The notes under the pieces were generated by a model, which was given only the letters and a program-made list of their open reading frames with translations, was not told the origin of the DNA and ran no database searches. A stretch of DNA of 64,000 bases from Achromobacter sp. MFA1 R4 (GTDB lineage Bacteria > Pseudomonadota > Gammaproteobacteria > Burkholderiales > Burkholderiaceae_B). This document shows, one piece after another, positions 8,063 to 16,855 of this stretch; the stretch's first letter is position 1, and every line of letters starts with the position of its first letter. The translations under genes and the position numbers were made by a program. The DNA lies in contig NZ_LT707065.1 of assembly GCF_900156745.1 (NCBI RefSeq), forward strand, positions 1,302,001 to 1,366,000, written 5' to 3'.

Positions 8063-8432
8063 AATTTTTCTCCGCCACCTCTTACCAACTTGCAGAGGAA
8101 CTCACAAAATCTCGACACTAGATAGCCTCAAATTAGCTTGAAGTGTAGGCTTCATTAACTCTCTTCCTCTATAGTCAATTTTGGGTAAGGGCGCTTTTAT
8201 CGAAGCAGTGTCATGCGTAGAAATTGGGGCCAAGGATGGAGCGCCTTTGAATCGGTGTCGCATCTGCTTAGATTCCGCTCATTTCGCCTAAGTCCCTGCT
8301 CAACCACCCGACTGCGTCTTCGTGCAGACCTAAAGTCGCTGCACGCAAATGCCGTTAGCGGGTTGCGGCCGGGCGTTTCCCGGCTGACTCGCAACCCGCC
8401 GACCTTTCTGGTTGGCGCACCAGACTAAGAGC
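8063..8432. other. Non-coding gap between the M48 module and the chemoreceptor gene
   Basis: This 370-bp stretch holds no convincing gene. Its left half is AT-rich like the M48 module; composition returns to the chromosomal average to the right. It contains the nested hairpin at 8358-8399. Promoters for both divergent units should lie here, but no clear -35/-10 pair is visible. Confidence 0.5.
8358..8399. promoter_or_regulatory. Nested perfect hairpin upstream of the chemoreceptor gene
   Basis: Outer arms GCGGGTTGCG / CGCAACCCGC (10 bp, perfect) enclose inner arms GCCGGG / CCCGGC (6 bp) with loop CGTTT and a 5-base bulge TGACT. It ends 33 bp before the ATG at 8433. No T-run follows, so it is not a simple terminator. 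It could be a 5'-UTR structure or a REP-like element. Confidence 0.55.
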
Positions 8433-10277
8433 ATGAAGATCACGTCGCTGCGCAACCGCATTTTGCTTATTACCTGCTTTACGGTGGTCGGGGCGCTTAC
8501 GCTCTCCGGCTTCATCACCTACCAGATCGTGCGCGACAACATGATGACAACCATCGCCGCGACCCTGGACGCCGTGGCCTCCGGCAATGCCAGCGCCATC
8601 GAGCGCTGGTCGGCGGACAAGGCGCAGGCCGTCAACGCCACGGCGCAAGTGGTGGAAAAAGGCGATCCCCGGGGCCTGACCCAGCTCATGGGCCAGACCA
8701 ACGGCTTTCCCATCACCACGATCGGCTGGTCGGACAAGACCTTCTTTTCCACCACGAAGACCGCGGCCGACTACGATCCGACGGCGCGGCCCTGGTACAA
8801 GAGCGCCGTGGCCGCCGGCAAGCTGACCATCACCAAGCCCTACGGCGACTCCACCACGGGCGTGCTGTACGTCGCGTTCACCGCGCCGCTCGTGCGCAGC
8901 GGGCAGACGGTCGGCGTGCTGAGCGGCGCGGTGCCGCTGGATGGGGTCAAGGACATCATCAAGGCCATCCACCCCACCCCGTCCAGCAGCGCCTTCGTGC
9001 TGGGGACGGACGGCCAGGTGATTTCGCACCTGAATGACAAGCTGGCGCTCAAGCCGTCGACCGACATCGCCGCCGGATTGACCCCGGACGCCGTGGCCGC
9101 CATGGCCCGCGACGGCGCCGCGCCGGTCGAACTGGCGCTGGATGGCGCGCAGAAGCTGCTGAAGGCGCGCCGCATCCCCGGCACGGACTGGTATCTGGTG
9201 GTGGCGCTGGACAAGACCGAAGCCACCGTCGGCCAGACGCAGGTGCTGCACGCGACGCTGATCTCGCTGGTGGTCCTGACGCTGGTGGCCGTGGCGCTGG
9301 CCAGCGTGATCACGTCGCGCGCATTCAAGCGCCTGTCCGCCGTGCGCGACGCGATGGACACCATCGGCTCGGGCGATGGCGACATGACCCACCGCCTGGC
9401 GGTGGTCGGCCACGATGAAGTGGCGCAGATCTCGTCGTCGTTCAACGCCTTTGTCGACAAGATCACCCACGTCATGCGCGAAGTGCGCAGCGGTGTGCAT
9501 TCGATGAGCGCCGCCACGCGCGAGATCGACATGGGCAACCGCGACCTGTCGCAGCGCACCGAAACGTCGGCCGCGTCGCTGGAGGAAACCTCGTCGGCGC
9601 TGACGCAACTGACGTCCAGCGTGCGCCAGACCGAGGAAACGGCGGAACATGCCACCCGCCTGGCCGACGAAGCCAGCGCCGTCGCGGCGCGCGGCGGGCA
9701 GGTGGTGCGCGATGCCGTCAGCACCATGAGCGAGATCTCGCAGTCGTCGCAACGCATCACCGAGATCATCCGCGTGATCGACGGCATCGCGTTCCAGACC
9801 AACATTCTGGCGCTGAATGCGGCCGTCGAGGCGGCGCGCGCGGGCGAGCAGGGCCGCGGCTTCGCGGTGGTGGCGGGCGAAGTGCGCACGCTGGCGCAGC
9901 GCAGCGCCTCGTCCGCGCAGGAGATCAAGACGCTGATCGAGGCGTCGGTGCAGAACGTGAAGAGCGGCACGGAGCGCGTGCAGGCGGCGGGTTCGACCAT
10001 GACCGAAATCGTCGACGGCATCCACCGCGTGCAGCGGATGGTGAGCGAGATCCACGGCGCGATGGCCGAGCAGAGCACGGGGCTGGGTCAGATCGACCGG
10101 ACGGTCGCCGACATGGACCAGGCCACGCAGCAGAATGCGGCGCTGGTCGAGCAGTCCACGGCCGCGTCCGGCATGCTGAGCGACCAGGCGCGCGTGCTGG
10201 CCGAGGCCGTCGCCCGCTTCAAATTGCGCGAAGAGGAAATGGGCACCCCCGGCAGGCTGATCGCGCTGCCGGCCTAA
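8433..10277 (+). CDS. Methyl-accepting chemotaxis protein with Cache sensor domain
   Basis: A 614-residue chemoreceptor. Membrane segment 1 is near residues 8-30; the periplasmic domain to about 270 has the dCache pattern ([21 protein letters not shown]), usually binding small organic ligands; membrane segment 2 is near 275-298. A HAMP domain and a cytoplasmic signalling domain follow, with adaptation-helix motifs ([12 protein letters not shown]) and the hairpin tip [20 protein letters not shown]. It lacks a C-terminal NWETF-like CheR tether, so methylation would depend on other receptors. The start at ATG 8433 is chosen over a TTG seven codons earlier because [11 protein letters not shown] is the usual receptor N-terminus. 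The stop lies in the first unit of a 13-bp tandem repeat. Confidence 0.92.
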   Translation: MKITSLRNRILLITCFTVVGALTLSGFITYQIVRDNMMTTIAATLDAVASGNASAIERWSADKAQAVNATAQVVEKGDPRGLTQLMGQTNGFPITTIGWSDKTFFSTTKTAADYDPTARPWYKSAVAAGKLTITKPYGDSTTGVLYVAFTAPLVRSGQTVGVLSGAVPLDGVKDIIKAIHPTPSSSAFVLGTDGQVISHLNDKLALKPSTDIAAGLTPDAVAAMARDGAAPVELALDGAQKLLKARRIPGTDWYLVVALDKTEATVGQTQVLHATLISLVVLTLVAVALASVITSRAFKRLSAVRDAMDTIGSGDGDMTHRLAVVGHDEVAQISSSFNAFVDKITHVMREVRSGVHSMSAATREIDMGNRDLSQRTETSAASLEETSSALTQLTSSVRQTEETAEHATRLADEASAVAARGGQVVRDAVSTMSEISQSSQRITEIIRVIDGIAFQTNILALNAAVEAARAGEQGRGFAVVAGEVRTLAQRSASSAQEIKTLIEASVQNVKSGTERVQAAGSTMTEIVDGIHRVQRMVSEIHGAMAEQSTGLGQIDRTVADMDQATQQNAALVEQSTAASGMLSDQARVLAEAVARFKLREEEMGTPGRLIALPA

Positions 10278-10350
10278 GAGGCGGGCCTAAGGCGTGGGTC
10301 TAAGGCGCGGGCCTAAGAGGCGACCCTAAAACGCGGCCCTAAGGCGCGGG
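10273..10350. repeat. Six tandem 13-bp repeats at convergent gene ends
   Basis: Six consecutive 13-bp units related to CCTAAGGCGCGGG fill 10273-10350 exactly. Unit 1 contains the chemoreceptor stop TAA (10275-10277); unit 6 contains the complement of the thioesterase stop TAG (10339-10341). Units differ by one to four bases. Confidence 0.85.
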
Positions 10351-10809
10351 CGCACCGCCCGCCGCCGCTTCTCCCGCGCCCTTCGGCGCCGGACCCATCT
10401 GTTTGAGCACCGCGACCGCCGTGGCAATGGCCTGCCCGGCGGCGCTGATCTCGCCCTGCATGAACACGAGCGAGGACGTGGCCCGCACCACGCGTGCGCG
10501 CAACTCCAGGAACTGGCCTGCGCGTGCCGCCGCCAGAAAGTGCGTGTCCAGCTGCACCGTCACGCACGCGCGCCGGCCCAGCGCTTCCCACGCGACCGCG
10601 CTGATCCCATGGTCCAGCAGCGCGGTCAGCAGGCCACCGTGCACCACGCCCGCGGGATTGAGGTGGTCGGCGGTGGCCAGCAGGCCATAGGCCCAGCCGT
10701 CGTCTTCCTTGCACACCCACAGCGGACCGATCCGGCCCGCGAAACCCGGCAGGGTCTTCTTGCGCCATCCCGGCGGGACGGCGGCGTCAACAGCGGCGTC
10801 ATCGCTCAT
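10339..10809 (-). CDS. PaaI-type hotdog-fold thioesterase
   Basis: A 156-residue single hotdog-domain protein. PaaI-family enzymes hydrolyse acyl-CoA thioesters in the cytoplasm, often to free CoA in aromatic or acyl-CoA pathways. The conserved HLNPAGVVHGGLLTALLDHG motif carries the catalytic Asn/Gly/Asp region. The C-terminal tail is Ala/Gly/Pro-rich and probably disordered. The start at 10809 has AAGGAA 8 bp upstream and lies 4 bp after the IclR stop, so the two form an operon on the minus strand. The operon diverges from the acyl-CoA ligase cluster, whose product it may hydrolyse (inference). Confidence 0.85.
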   Translation of the reverse strand: MSDDAAVDAAVPPGWRKKTLPGFAGRIGPLWVCKEDDGWAYGLLATADHLNPAGVVHGGLLTALLDHGISAVAWEALGRRACVTVQLDTHFLAAARAGQFLELRARVVRATSSLVFMQGEISAAGQAIATAVAVLKQMGPAPKGAGEAAAGGAPAP

Positions 10810-10813
10810 GCGT

Positions 10814-11614
10814 TCAGTTCCTTGCCGCCAGCAGTTGCGACAGCGCGTGCGCTTCGCCCTGCAATTCATGGGCCAGGGACTCGACGCGCGCCGCGTCGAG
10901 CTGTTCGGCCAGGCCCGCCGCCACCAGCGCGTGCGTCATGCGCGTGTGGCTGTCCAGGACAGGCACGGCGATCACGACGACGCCGTTGATGTAGTTGTTG
11001 CGATCCACGCTGTAGCCCTGGCGGCGCACCGCGTCCACGTCGGCCTTCCAGGCGGAGAACGCCGGCGCCTGGTCCCAGCGCAGGGCCTTGAAGCGGCGCT
11101 CCAGTTCCTTGTCCGAAAAGTCCGAGAACGCGGCGACCAGCCGCCCCGTGGCGCTGATCAGCGCGGGAAAGCGGCTGCCGACGTCGACGTGCAGGCGGAA
11201 CGGCGCGTTCGACCGCGATAGCGCCAGCACCACCATGTGGTCGCTGCCCGAGACCTCGACCCCGATCGCGGTGACGCTGGCCGCGTTGGCGATGCGGTCC
11301 AGCACGGGCTGGGCCAGCGCGGGGAACGGATTGCTCTCGATCACGCTGCGCGCCAGCGTCAGCATGCCCACGCCCAGGCTGTAGCGCTTGGCGCCGGGAT
11401 CGACCTTCACCAGGCCTTCTTCCACCAGGACGCGAAGGATGTGCAGGCAGGTGCTGGTCACCATGCCCAGTTCCTGCGAGATCGCCTTCAAGGTCATGGG
11501 CTCCCCGCCCCGGCCCAACAGGCGAAGGATCGCGATGGACCGCGTCACGGCCGGCACCGGCCGCACGCGCGGGCCGGCCGCGGACGCAAGTTCCGGGGTA
11601 CTGGTTTCACTCAT
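10814..11614 (-). CDS. IclR-family transcriptional regulator
   Basis: A 266-residue regulator. The N-terminal winged helix-turn-helix (about 20-85; SIAILRLLGRGGEPMTLKAI and STCLHILRVL) is followed by an IclR effector-binding domain (about 95-260; LISATGRLVAAF, YSVDRNNYINGV). These proteins bind small organic acids and control adjacent catabolic genes. The start at ATG 11614 has GGAG about 7 bp upstream; a longer frame from 11701 would begin inside the palindrome at 11686-11703 and is unlikely. It is divergent from the ligase operon at 11782 and is its probable regulator; the palindrome between them is the likely operator. Confidence 0.9.
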   Translation of the reverse strand: MSETSTPELASAAGPRVRPVPAVTRSIAILRLLGRGGEPMTLKAISQELGMVTSTCLHILRVLVEEGLVKVDPGAKRYSLGVGMLTLARSVIESNPFPALAQPVLDRIANAASVTAIGVEVSGSDHMVVLALSRSNAPFRLHVDVGSRFPALISATGRLVAAFSDFSDKELERRFKALRWDQAPAFSAWKADVDAVRRQGYSVDRNNYINGVVVIAVPVLDSHTRMTHALVAAGLAEQLDAARVESLAHELQGEAHALSQLLAARN

Positions 11615-11685
11615 CGGTTTCTCCGTTTGCATGGCGGCAAGCATACCGTGCGCGCCGCCTCCCGCAGCGTTTTCCCAACCTTCAT

Positions 11686-11703
11686 AATTGTCTATATACA
11701 ATT
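11686..11703. promoter_or_regulatory. Candidate IclR operator
   Basis: AATTGT CTATAT ACAATT is a perfect inverted repeat in the IclR/ligase divergent region. A further ACAATT half-site follows at 11718-11723. The AT-rich sequence stands out in GC-rich DNA and has the size expected for an IclR dimer site. Role inferred. Confidence 0.6.
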
Positions 11704-11781
11704 AATGAACGCCATTGACAATTTATTTTCCGGCGCGCATAGTGGCTTCAACAGGTTGCCGACCCACACAGGTGCGACGAA

Positions 11782-13359
11782 ATGACGAAGCTGACCGACA
11801 CCCTCTCCTACGCGGACGCCCAGGCGCTCTGCTCCGCCGACAAGCTCTGGGAGCTTTTCGACGGCAACCGCGAATACATGAACATCGCGCACGAGTGCAT
11901 CGATCGGCACGCCGGCAAGGCCGAGCCGGCGATCATCCTTGTGCGCGCCGCGGGCGGCGACGAGACCTACTCTTTCCGCCAGATTGCCGAGCAGTCCTCG
12001 CGCTTTGCCCATTACCTGGTCGAACAGGGCATCCGCCCCGGCGACCGCGTGGCCGTGATGCTGGAGCCATCGCTGCCGTTCTACGTGGCCATGTTCGGCG
12101 CCATGAAGATGGGCGCCATCGCCGTGCCGCTCTTTACCCTGTTCGGCCCGGACGGCATCCGCCTGCGGGTGCAGGACTGCCAGCCGCGCATGCTGGTGAC
12201 CAACGCGGAAAAAGCGCCGCTCGCCGCGGGTGGCGACGACATGCGCGTGGTCATCGCGGACGACGCATTCGTCGGCGCGCTGGCCGGCTACCCCTCGCAC
12301 TATGCATGCCGCACGCGCGCCGATGACCTGGCCATCTTCCAGTACACGTCCGGCACGACGCGCGAGCTGCCCGACGCCGTCAAGCACACGCACCGCGCCC
12401 TGGTCACCCTGATGCTGGCCGCCCTGTACGGCACCGGCATCCGTCCCGGCGACCGCTACATGTGCCCGTCGTCTCCCGCCTGGGGGCACGGCCTGTGGCA
12501 CGGCACGCTGGCGCCGCTGGCGCTGGGCGTCACCATCGGCGCCTACGCCGGCAAGTTCAACGCCGAGCGGCTGCTGCAGGCGCTGCAGGAGCACCGCTTC
12601 AACAACATCTCCGCCGCCGCCACGCACTACCGCATGATGCGCAACTGCGGCGCGGCCGACCGGTATCGCTACCAGCTCGACAAGGTGTCCTTCACCGGCG
12701 AGCCCATCGACAGCGAGACCGCCGCGTTCGTGGAGGCCACCTTCGGCCGCCCGGTCTGCAGCATGTACGGCACGACGGAAATCGGCGTGTGCCTGGTCAA
12801 CTATCCCGGCGCGCCGGATTTCACGGTCAAGGCCGGCTCGCTGGGCAAGCCCGTGCCCGGACTGCGCGTGGAAGTGCAGGACGCCAGCGGCCAGCCCTGC
12901 GCGCCCGGCGAAACCGGAGAGCTCAAGCTGTGGCGCCGTGACGCGTGGGTCGCCACCAAGGACCTGGGGCGCGTGGATGAGGACGGCTACTTCTGGCACG
13001 GGGGCCGTGCCGACGACGTCATCATCTCGGCCGGCTGGACCATGAGCGCCGTCGAAATCGAAGACGCCATCCTCAAGCACCGCGACGTGGCGGAGGCCGC
13101 CGCGATCGGCGTGCCCGATCCGCTGCGCGGCCAGGTAGTCAAGGCCTTCGTCGTGTCGGCCCGCCCCGGCGACGACGCTTTCGTGCAAGAAATCCAGGAC
13201 GCCGTGCGCAGCCGCCTGGCGCAGCACGAGTATCCGCGCCAGGTGGTGTTCGTGGCCGAACTGCCCAAGACGCCCGCCGGAAAGATCCATCGCAGGAAAT
13301 TGCGGGAGCAGGAACTTGCGACCGCCGCCCAGACGCCCGCCGGCGCCGCCCACGCCTAG
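11782..13359 (+). CDS. AMP-forming acyl-CoA synthetase
   Basis: A 525-residue ANL-superfamily ligase that activates a carboxylic acid to its CoA thioester with ATP. The P-loop region from residue 188 reads YTSGTTRELPDAVKHTH, a variant of the usual YTSGTTGxPKGV in which the PKG lysine is absent; a related variant may be normal for one subfamily. Other motifs are MYGTTE, the hinge region before DGYFWHGGRADDVI, GWTMSAVEIEDAIL and the C-terminal KTPAGKIHRRKLR with the catalytic lysine. It is the first gene of an operon with the MaoC-like protein, CoA-transferase and Bug receptor. The substrate is unknown; a short or medium-chain or branched acid is likely. Confidence 0.9.
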   Translation: MTKLTDTLSYADAQALCSADKLWELFDGNREYMNIAHECIDRHAGKAEPAIILVRAAGGDETYSFRQIAEQSSRFAHYLVEQGIRPGDRVAVMLEPSLPFYVAMFGAMKMGAIAVPLFTLFGPDGIRLRVQDCQPRMLVTNAEKAPLAAGGDDMRVVIADDAFVGALAGYPSHYACRTRADDLAIFQYTSGTTRELPDAVKHTHRALVTLMLAALYGTGIRPGDRYMCPSSPAWGHGLWHGTLAPLALGVTIGAYAGKFNAERLLQALQEHRFNNISAAATHYRMMRNCGAADRYRYQLDKVSFTGEPIDSETAAFVEATFGRPVCSMYGTTEIGVCLVNYPGAPDFTVKAGSLGKPVPGLRVEVQDASGQPCAPGETGELKLWRRDAWVATKDLGRVDEDGYFWHGGRADDVIISAGWTMSAVEIEDAILKHRDVAEAAAIGVPDPLRGQVVKAFVVSARPGDDAFVQEIQDAVRSRLAQHEYPRQVVFVAELPKTPAGKIHRRKLREQELATAAQTPAGAAHA

Positions 13360-13400
13360 GGCTGCGCCAGCCCCGGCCATCACCACACCCAGGAGACATC

Positions 13401-14546
13401 ATGCTGACCCAGACCAAGACCGAACGCAGCTTCCCCAAGATCACCGAACGCGGGCTGGACGAGCTGCGCGAGCGCATCGGCGTCAAGATCGGCGCCACGG
13501 CCGAGCCGTGGTGCTACGAAGCCACGCGCGACAACATCCGCCACTACGCCCACGGCATCGGCGACGACAACCCCCTGTGGTCCGACCCGGAGTACGCGGC
13601 CAAGACGCAGCACGGCGGCATCATCGCCCTGCCCAGCTTTCTGTTTGCCACCAGCCGCATCGTGTCCGGCTACGTGGGCGGGCTGCCCGGCGTGCACGCC
13701 ATGTGGTCGGGCGCGGACTGGACCTGGCACAAGACGGTCAAGCGCAACGACGCCATCTCGACCGAAGCGCACCTGAAGAACCTGATCGAACACCAGACCC
13801 GCTTTGCCGGCCGCGCCGTGCAGCAGATCTACCACGTCGACTTCTTCAACCAGGACGGCGACAAGGTCGCCGAGGCCGACAGCTGGTGCTTCCGCACCGA
13901 ACGCGACCACGCGCGCGAACAGGGCAGCAAGTACAAGGAAGTGCGCGCCCGCGAACCGCGCCGCTACAGCCCCGAGGAAATCAAGGAAGCCTACAAGCTG
14001 TACGCCCAGGAAGAAGTGCGCGGCGCCACGCCCCGCTACTGGGAAGACGTGAAGGAAGGCGAGGAACTGCCCGTGATGTTCAAGGGCCCGATGACGGTGA
14101 CCGGCTTCATCGCCTACGCGCAGGGCTGGGGCGGGCTGTATATCCGCGCCAACAAGCTGGCGTGGCAGCTCATCGACGCCCACCCCGGGGTGGGCATCAC
14201 CAACCGCTTCGGCATCCCCGACGTGCCCGAGCGCGTCCACTGGGAAGAGGACTTCGCGCTGGAAGTCGGCGCGCCCGGCGCCTACGACTACGGTCCGGAG
14301 CGCAACTCGTGGCTGACCCACCATCTGACCAACTGGATGGGCGACGCGGGTTTCCTGCGCAAGTCCACCTGCAAGATCCGCCGCCACAACCCCGAGGGCG
14401 ACATGCTGTTCTTCAAGGGCAAGGTCGTGCGCAAGTACGTGGAAGACGGCCGCCACCTGGTCGAGATCGAACAGGAAGCGCGCAACCAGGACGACGAGCT
14501 TTCCGTGCTGGGTTCCGGTGTGGTCGAATTGCCTACCCGCGCCTGA
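13401..14546 (+). CDS. MaoC-like / FAS1-type double-hotdog dehydratase
   Basis: A 381-residue protein with two MaoC-like hotdog units: an N-terminal one with YAHGIGDDNPLW and GGIIALPSF, and a C-terminal one with PMTVTGFIAYAQGWGG. Double-hotdog proteins of this size hydrate enoyl-CoA or dehydrate 3-hydroxyacyl-CoA. The GIGDDNPLW stretch matches the hydratase-2-like catalytic Asp/His region in position, although His is not obvious there. A good Shine-Dalgarno, AGGAGA, lies 6 bp upstream. It is 41 bp behind the acyl-CoA ligase in the same operon, so it probably acts on that enzyme's CoA product. Confidence 0.82.
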   Translation: MLTQTKTERSFPKITERGLDELRERIGVKIGATAEPWCYEATRDNIRHYAHGIGDDNPLWSDPEYAAKTQHGGIIALPSFLFATSRIVSGYVGGLPGVHAMWSGADWTWHKTVKRNDAISTEAHLKNLIEHQTRFAGRAVQQIYHVDFFNQDGDKVAEADSWCFRTERDHAREQGSKYKEVRAREPRRYSPEEIKEAYKLYAQEEVRGATPRYWEDVKEGEELPVMFKGPMTVTGFIAYAQGWGGLYIRANKLAWQLIDAHPGVGITNRFGIPDVPERVHWEEDFALEVGAPGAYDYGPERNSWLTHHLTNWMGDAGFLRKSTCKIRRHNPEGDMLFFKGKVVRKYVEDGRHLVEIEQEARNQDDELSVLGSGVVELPTRA

Positions 14547-14577
14547 CCCGCGGCAATCTCCCCAAACGAGGTGGGCG

Positions 14578-15822
14578 ATGTCTGATTCATCGGAACATGC
14601 TGCACCCGGCCCCGACGCCCCTGCCCGGGGCGCGCTGGAGGGCCTGCGCGTCATCGACCTGTCGCGCGTCCTGGCCGGCCCGCTCTGCACGCAGATGCTG
14701 GCAGACCAGGGCGCAGACGTCATCAAGGTCGAGCCCCCGGGCGGGGACGAGACCCGCACGCTGGGGCCGCCGGTCAACGAGGACGGCGATGCCGCCTACT
14801 TCATGGCGGTCAATCGCGGAAAGCGCGCGATCGGGCTGGACCTGTCGCAGCCCGAGGGTCGCGAGGTCCTGCTGGCCTTGCTGCAAGAGGCCGACGTCCT
14901 GGTCGAGAATTTCGTGCCCGGCACGATGGCCCGATGGGGGCTGGACTACGAGGCGGACCTCAAGCCCCGCTTTCCGCAGCTCATCCATTGCTCCATCACG
15001 GGCTTTGGCGAGGACGGCCCGCTGGGCGGCCTGCCCGGCTACGACGCCATCCTGCAGGCCATGTGCGGCCTGATGAGCGTGAACGGGGACCCCGCCAGCG
15101 GCCCCACCCGCGTCGGCATCCCCATCGTGGACCACCTGACCGGCTACACCGCGCAATCCGGCATCCTGCTGGCGCTGTATCACCGCGCGCGCACCGGGCT
15201 GGGCCAGCGCGTCGAGGTCACGCTGTTCGACACGGCGCTCAGCCTGCTGGTGCCCCACGCCGCCAACTGGATGCACACCCAGCACGCCCCCGGCCTGCTG
15301 GGCAGCGCGCATCCCAACATCGCGCCGTACGACCGCTTTGCGTGCCGCGACGGCGAGATCTTCCTGGGCATCGTCAACGACCGCCAATTCCGCCGGTTCT
15401 GCGATTACGCGGGTCTTGCGGCATTGGCCGACGATGCCCGCTTTGCCACCAACCGCTCGCGGCTGACGCATCGCGAGGCCTTGCGCGGCGCCATCGAAGC
15501 GGCGCTGGCCGCGCGCCCGCGCGAGGCGCTGTGCGCCGAGCTGATGCGAATCGGCGTACCGGCCGGCCCGGTCAACAGCGTGCCTGAAGCCTTCGCGCAG
15601 GCGCACACCGCCCATCGCGGCATGCGCGTCGATCGCGACGGCTATCACGGCATCGGCCCCGCAGTCCGGCTGTCGCGCGCGCCCGCCCGCGTGGACCGCC
15701 TGCCGCCCGCCTATGCGCAGCATACCGACGAGGTCCTCAGGGAGGCCGGCCTCGCCGATACCCAGATCGCGGCATTGAAGGAGCTGGGCATCCTGCCGCG
15801 CTGGCCTCCGCCCAAGCCATAG
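14578..15822 (+). CDS. CaiB/BaiF (class III) CoA-transferase
   Basis: A 414-residue class III CoA-transferase, which moves CoA between carboxylic acids through an enzyme-aspartyl anhydride. The N-terminal LEGLRVIDLSRVLAGPLCTQ and ADQGADVIKVEPP are family signatures, as is SITGFGEDGPLG. The catalytic Asp is predicted at 185 in GIPIVDHLTGYTA. The start at 14578 gives the standard N-terminus; an earlier in-frame start at 14518 would overlap the previous gene. It is 31 bp downstream of the MaoC-like gene. A ligase and a CoA-transferase in one operon suggest two ways to activate the same acid. Confidence 0.92.
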   Translation: MSDSSEHAAPGPDAPARGALEGLRVIDLSRVLAGPLCTQMLADQGADVIKVEPPGGDETRTLGPPVNEDGDAAYFMAVNRGKRAIGLDLSQPEGREVLLALLQEADVLVENFVPGTMARWGLDYEADLKPRFPQLIHCSITGFGEDGPLGGLPGYDAILQAMCGLMSVNGDPASGPTRVGIPIVDHLTGYTAQSGILLALYHRARTGLGQRVEVTLFDTALSLLVPHAANWMHTQHAPGLLGSAHPNIAPYDRFACRDGEIFLGIVNDRQFRRFCDYAGLAALADDARFATNRSRLTHREALRGAIEAALAARPREALCAELMRIGVPAGPVNSVPEAFAQAHTAHRGMRVDRDGYHGIGPAVRLSRAPARVDRLPPAYAQHTDEVLREAGLADTQIAALKELGILPRWPPPKP

Positions 15823-15858
15823 CGCAGTCCGTGACGCAATCCGTACCGCAACCCGATG
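15823..15858. repeat. Three degenerate 12-bp tandem repeats directly after a stop codon
   Basis: CGCAGTCCGTGA, CGCAATCCGTAC and CGCAACCCGATG follow the CoA-transferase TAG (15820-15822) without a gap. The match is imperfect but the 12-bp phase is clear. Confidence 0.5.
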
Positions 15859-15887
15859 CAGACCTATAAGAAATCGAGGAGACCACC

Positions 15888-16853
15888 ATGAAGACCTTAC
15901 GCCTGATCGCCGCGCTCGCGGCGCCGCTGCTGTTCGCGCAGCCCGCCGCGGCGGCCGACAGCTATCCCTCCAAACCCGTCAAGATCATCGTCCCCTACCA
16001 GGCCGGCCAGGGCACGGACGTTGCCGCGCGCTACCTGGCCGAGTACCTGGCCCGCGACCTGGGCCAGCCCGTCATCGTCGAGAACCGTCCCGGCGCGGGC
16101 GGCAACATCGGCGCCTCCGAGGCCGCGCGCGCCACGCCGGACGGCTACACGCTGCTGATGGGCACCAACGGCACGCATGTGTTGAACCAATACATGTATG
16201 CGTCCACCAACTTCGATCCCGAGAAAGACTTCTCGCCCGTCATGCTGGTCAGCTCGTTTCCCATGGTGCTGCTGACCACGCCATCCTCGCCCTACGCCAG
16301 CCTGGCCGACCTGCGCAACCCGGCCAAGGCCAAGCCCGACAGCATCAACGTCGGCATGCCCAGCACCACCGCGCGCCTGGTCTACGAACTGCTCAAGCAG
16401 CAGGGCGTGAACAGCCTCCGCGGCATCCCCTACAAGGGGTCGGCCACCGCCACCACAGACCTGCTGGGCGGGCAGGTGCAGCTAGGCATTGACACCGTGA
16501 GCGCGGCGCGCTCGTTCATCACCAGCGGCAAACTGCGCCCGCTGGCCGTGACGTCGCTGAAGGAGTCGGCCCTGCTTCCGGGCGTGCCGACCGTGGCCGC
16601 GCAAGGGCTGGAGGGCTTTCAAGTCGTCGCGTGGAATGGCCTGTACGCGCCCAAGGGCACGCCGCCGGCCGCAATCAAACGGCTGAACGCCGATCTCGCG
16701 AAGATCCTCGCGCGTCCGGAGGTGCGGCAGAAATTGCTGGACCTGGGGCATGAGCCGGGCGGCGGCACGCCAGACGAACTGGCGGCGTTCGCGCGCAGCG
16801 AACGGCTGAAGTGGCAGCCGTTGATCGTGCAGGCGGGGTTGAAGGCGGAGTAG
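15888..16853 (+). CDS. Bug-family tripartite tricarboxylate transporter receptor
   Basis: A 321-residue periplasmic solute-binding protein with a signal peptide (cleavage near AAAADS, residues 22-25). The typical KPVKIIVPYQAGQGTDVAAR opening, VIVENRPGAGGNIGA loop and GIPYKGSATATTDLLGGQV motif define the Bug fold, which binds carboxylates or similar ligands. Shine-Dalgarno GAGGAGA precedes ATG 15888. It ends the ligase/MaoC/CoA-transferase operon, suggesting it binds the acid that those enzymes degrade. No TctA/TctB membrane genes are nearby; orphan receptors are common in Bordetella and Achromobacter. It converges with the MFS gene, only 2 bp apart. Confidence 0.93.
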   Translation: MKTLRLIAALAAPLLFAQPAAAADSYPSKPVKIIVPYQAGQGTDVAARYLAEYLARDLGQPVIVENRPGAGGNIGASEAARATPDGYTLLMGTNGTHVLNQYMYASTNFDPEKDFSPVMLVSSFPMVLLTTPSSPYASLADLRNPAKAKPDSINVGMPSTTARLVYELLKQQGVNSLRGIPYKGSATATTDLLGGQVQLGIDTVSAARSFITSGKLRPLAVTSLKESALLPGVPTVAAQGLEGFQVVAWNGLYAPKGTPPAAIKRLNADLAKILARPEVRQKLLDLGHEPGGGTPDELAAFARSERLKWQPLIVQAGLKAE

Positions 16854-16855
16854 CG

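Noticed and set aside
8355-10055. Long minus-strand open frame opposite the chemoreceptor
   Set aside because: It is rich in His/Arg/Ala/Gly as expected for an antisense shadow in GC-rich DNA; the plus strand encodes a clear chemoreceptor.
11615-11701. Longer IclR start beginning MYIDNYEGW
   Set aside because: That ATG lies inside the candidate operator palindrome and lacks a ribosome-binding site; ATG 11614 has GGAG at good spacing.
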